Assembly (NCBI GenBank): GCA_041663425.1
Contig: JBAYMS010000002.1
Span: forward strand, 1 to 64,000
Direction: 5' to 3'
DNA: 64,000 nt
Source: FEN-1322 sp041663425
GTDB taxonomy: Bacteria > Omnitrophota > Gorgyraeia > 2-01-FULL-45-10
Both the position numbers and the translations under genes were made by a program. This document shows positions 61,533-64,000 of the stretch, piece after piece. The notes beneath the pieces were generated by a model that saw only the letters and a list, made by a program, of their open reading frames with translations, was not told where the DNA came from and did no database searches. The first letter of the stretch is position 1, and every line of letters begins with the position of its first letter.

Positions 61533-62774
61533 GTGAAAATTTTAAAAGCTTTTAAGTGGCTTTACCCTGGCATGTGGGTAAAGCGCTGGATATTGCTTAC
61601 GGTATTTGGTGTTATCCTTATATCTATGGGATTCGTGATGGTGCTTTTGGAGCAGCACACGAAGAATAAAACTTTTGCCGGCATTATAATAATTCTGGGC
61701 GTACTTGCGGTAATAACCGGTATAAAACGTATAATTAAATCGCTCGTTGCGGTATTTTTACCGCAAAGTGAAGACGAGCTTGTAGATAAAGTTTATAAGA
61801 AGAGGGTGCTTGAAAAAGGGCCTAAGATAGTAGTAGTAGGCGGCGGCACCGGACTTTCAACTCTTCTGAGAGGTTTAAAAGAATATACTAGCAATATAAC
61901 GGCCATTGTTACTGTGGCCGATGACGGAGGATCTTCTGGACGGCTAAGAAAAGAGTTTGACGTTCTGCCTCCAGGCGATATACGTAACTGTCTTGTAGCG
62001 CTTGCTGATGCCGAACCTCTCGTAGGGAAACTGTTCCAGTACAGATTCGATGAAGGCACTGAGCTGGCGGGCCACAATTTCGGCAACCTTTTTATCACTG
62101 CTCTTTCGCAGGTTACAGGCGACTTCGACGCTGCCATAAAAGAATCCAGCAAAGTTCTCGCTATCAGAGGCAGGGTCCTGCCGTCAACACTTGACAAGGT
62201 CAATCTGGTGGCGGAGCATCCGGACGGCTCGGAGACTATAGGTGAAAGTTTAATACCGAAATCATCAAAGACCATAAAGCGTATACATCTGCGTCCGGTA
62301 AATTGCAGGCCTACTGATGAGGCGCTGGATGCTATAAAGAAGGCCGATGTTATAGTTCTGGGCCCCGGTAGTTTGTATACCAGTATTATGCCGAACCTTA
62401 TGGTCGGTAAGATATATCAGGAAGTGATCAATTCTAAGGCTATAAAAATTTATGTGTGTAATGTTATGACGCAGAAGGGCGAGACGGAAGATTATAAAGC
62501 AAGTGATCACCTTAAAGCTATAATAGACCACACAGCGCCGGGGATAGTGGATTATTGTGTTATAAATACGGCTAAGATAAGGCCGGATATGCTGGAAAAA
62601 TATAAAGCCGAAGAAGCATATCCAGTCATCCCGGATGTGGAAAATCTTAAAAAATTAAAATGTAAAGTGATCGAAGCGCATATAGCTAAATCTGAAGGTT
62701 ATGTAAGGCACGATCATGATAAAGTTTCGAAGATAATAGTTGACCTGGCCACAAGCCTTAAAAATACAAAGTAA
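61533..62774 (+). CDS. YvcK/CofD-like protein with membrane anchor
   Basis: A 413-residue protein. Two hydrophobic helices (about residues 18-40 and 48-67) precede the CofD-like domain (about 98-405), which carries VVVGGGTGLSTLLRGLK, ADDGGSSGRLR, LPPGDIRNCLVAL and VLGPGSLYTSIMPNL. YvcK homologues bind UDP-GlcNAc and govern carbon flux and cell wall in other bacteria; most lack the two helices. The start is GTG 61533 with a weak site. The proximity to PTS genes is conserved in many firmicutes. Confidence 0.88.
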   Translation: MKILKAFKWLYPGMWVKRWILLTVFGVILISMGFVMVLLEQHTKNKTFAGIIIILGVLAVITGIKRIIKSLVAVFLPQSEDELVDKVYKKRVLEKGPKIVVVGGGTGLSTLLRGLKEYTSNITAIVTVADDGGSSGRLRKEFDVLPPGDIRNCLVALADAEPLVGKLFQYRFDEGTELAGHNFGNLFITALSQVTGDFDAAIKESSKVLAIRGRVLPSTLDKVNLVAEHPDGSETIGESLIPKSSKTIKRIHLRPVNCRPTDEALDAIKKADVIVLGPGSLYTSIMPNLMVGKIYQEVINSKAIKIYVCNVMTQKGETEDYKASDHLKAIIDHTAPGIVDYCVINTAKIRPDMLEKYKAEEAYPVIPDVENLKKLKCKVIEAHIAKSEGYVRHDHDKVSKIIVDLATSLKNTK

Positions 62775-62777
62775 ATT

Positions 62778-63056
62778 ATGACAGTTGAAAAAGTAGTTAC
62801 TATAAAAAATAAGCAAGGGTTGCATGCCAGGCCTGCCGCGCTGTTTGTGCAGATCGCGAATAAGTTTACCAGCGAGATCACTATCGTTAAGGGCAAGCAG
62901 AAGATAAACGGCAAATCTATAATGGGCATAATGATGCTGGCAGCCGCTGCGGGTTCCAAGATAACTATTATCGCGAATGGCGATGATGCAGATAAGGCTA
63001 TGGCAGAGCTTGAAAAGTTGCTGCTCATCGACGACATCGATGAATTTGTAATATAA
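62778..63056 (+). CDS. ptsH: Phosphocarrier protein HPr
   Basis: A 92-residue HPr. The phosphorylated histidine is in QGLHARPA (His16) and the serine of the regulatory loop in NGKSIMGIMML is present. This serine can be phosphorylated by HPr kinase in bacteria that have it; no such gene is in the window. It starts 3 bases after the YvcK-like gene. Confidence 0.95.
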   Translation: MTVEKVVTIKNKQGLHARPAALFVQIANKFTSEITIVKGKQKINGKSIMGIMMLAAAAGSKITIIANGDDADKAMAELEKLLLIDDIDEFVI

Positions 63057-63076
63057 AGAAGAAAGAGCTTCGTTAT

Positions 63077-64000
63077 ATGACAAAGAAAAAAGAGATAGTG
63101 CTTAAGGGTATTCCGGCCTCTCCGGGCATTACTACCGGTAAGGCCTTTTTGTATGGCCGGGAACAATATACGATCCCTCGCCGTACGATAACGGATCTGC
63201 AGATACAGACAGAGATCAAGCGTTTTAAAGACGCCCTCATCCAGACTAAAAACGAAATACAGGACATAAAAAAACATATCTCTGACGAGATGGGGGCAGA
63301 GCACGGCCAGATATTCAGCGCCCATCTGCTTGTAATCGATGACAGCATGCTTATCGAAGAGGTTATATCGAGACTTAAGAGAGAGCGGTTGTCGATAGAG
63401 TACATTTTCCAGGACGTTCTCAGGAGATATATAAAAGTATTTTCTGAGATGGATGATGAATATTTAAAAGAACGTATCAGCGATGTTAACGATGTCGGCC
63501 GCAGGGTACTAAAAAATCTCATAGGCGCTAAGGAAGATGTACTAGCCAATCTTAAAGAGAAAGTCGTTGTTATTGCTTACGACCTTTCACCCTCCGATAC
63601 AGCTACGATGCACAAGAAAAACGTTATCGCCTTCGCTACGGATATAGGAGGCAGGACGTCTCACACAGCCATCATGGCAAAATCTCTCGAGATCCCGGCG
63701 GTAGTAGGACTTGAGAGCGCTACTAAAAGAGTTGAATCCGGCGACAGTATCATAATAGACGGCACTCACGGTGTTGTAATAATAAACCCCTCTCCTAACA
63801 CTGCGAAAAAGTACGAAAAAGATAAAGTAAAGTTTGCCGAAGTAGAGAAGCATCTCCTTGAGCTGAAGAATCTGCCGTGCGTTACTCTAGACGGTAAAAA
63901 TATAGAATTATCCGCGAATATCGAAGTTCCTGAAGATGTGCCTTCGGTAATAGCCCACGGAGCCTCGGGTATAGGATTATACAGGACAGAGTATTTCTAT
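63077..64000 (+). CDS. ptsI: PTS enzyme I, 5' part
   Basis: The first 308 codons of enzyme I; the frame stays open to the window edge. It starts MTKKKEIVLKGIPASPGITTG, the usual N-terminus. The phosphohistidine is in GGRTSHTAIMA, and GASGIGLYRTEYFY near the edge begins the PEP-binding barrel. Enzyme I takes phosphate from PEP and passes it to HPr. The gene is 20 bases after ptsH. Confidence 0.95.
   Translation, partial: MTKKKEIVLKGIPASPGITTGKAFLYGREQYTIPRRTITDLQIQTEIKRFKDALIQTKNEIQDIKKHISDEMGAEHGQIFSAHLLVIDDSMLIEEVISRLKRERLSIEYIFQDVLRRYIKVFSEMDDEYLKERISDVNDVGRRVLKNLIGAKEDVLANLKEKVVVIAYDLSPSDTATMHKKNVIAFATDIGGRTSHTAIMAKSLEIPAVVGLESATKRVESGDSIIIDGTHGVVIINPSPNTAKKYEKDKVKFAEVEKHLLELKNLPCVTLDGKNIELSANIEVPEDVPSVIAHGASGIGLYRTEYFY

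Overview
The window looks like a chromosomal segment of an anaerobic, diderm bacterium, probably of the Omnitrophota or a related candidate phylum. LpxD, a beta-barrel porin, a TolC-type channel, an entericidin-like lipoprotein and OmpA-LysM proteins indicate an outer membrane. Class III ribonucleotide reductase indicates anaerobic growth. The taxon call rests on gene style, including a large secreted helical-repeat protein of a kind I associate with Omnitrophota, and not on a marker-gene tree. No phage, IS element or CRISPR array is visible.

Layout. 1-4447: end of a porin, then amt-glnK, an ion transporter of the ArsB/NhaD superfamily and a class I glutamine amidotransferase. 4448-8161: promoter, cobalamin riboswitch and terminator ahead of thyX-nrdD-nrdG. 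8338-16247: a 1132-residue secreted repeat protein, guaB, and a convergent secreted glycosidase-like protein with its own near-perfect promoter. 16300-17897: homospermidine synthase behind a structured leader. 17908-23753: a TetR regulator and an EmrAB-TolC-like efflux operon joined by a shared operator, then a patatin lipoprotein. 23793-27523: envelope genes including two lpxD paralogues, with three small proteins. 27817-34877: a six-gene complex-I/group 4 hydrogenase-like operon whose large subunit has lost all NiFe ligands (Ehr-type), behind a promoter and an in-leader terminator. 34930-36369: uppP and a DedA protein.

36342-58337 is one long module joining chemosensory signalling to type IV pilus assembly: cheR-TPR, two cheW, an MCP, cheA-REC, a receiver, cheB, a giant sensor kinase, a second kinase, two receivers, pilB, pilC, pseudopilins, a GspK/PilX-like tip protein, a PilM-PilN fusion, PilO and a PilP-like protein. 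No PilT, PilQ or PilD is present, so these must lie elsewhere. 58347-61051 holds small envelope proteins and four tRNA genes (Arg-TCG, Leu-TAG, Lys-CTT, Gly-GCC). The tRNA-Arg 3' end is duplicated around a compact, highly foldable insert. 61052-64000: ptsN, a membrane-anchored YvcK-like protein, HPr and the first 308 codons of PTS enzyme I, probably a regulatory PTS.

Recurring regulatory features: promoters are of the TTGACA-N17-TATAAT type, seven carry TGG directly before the -10 element, and several genes start only 6-10 bases after a -10 box, which suggests leaderless transcripts.
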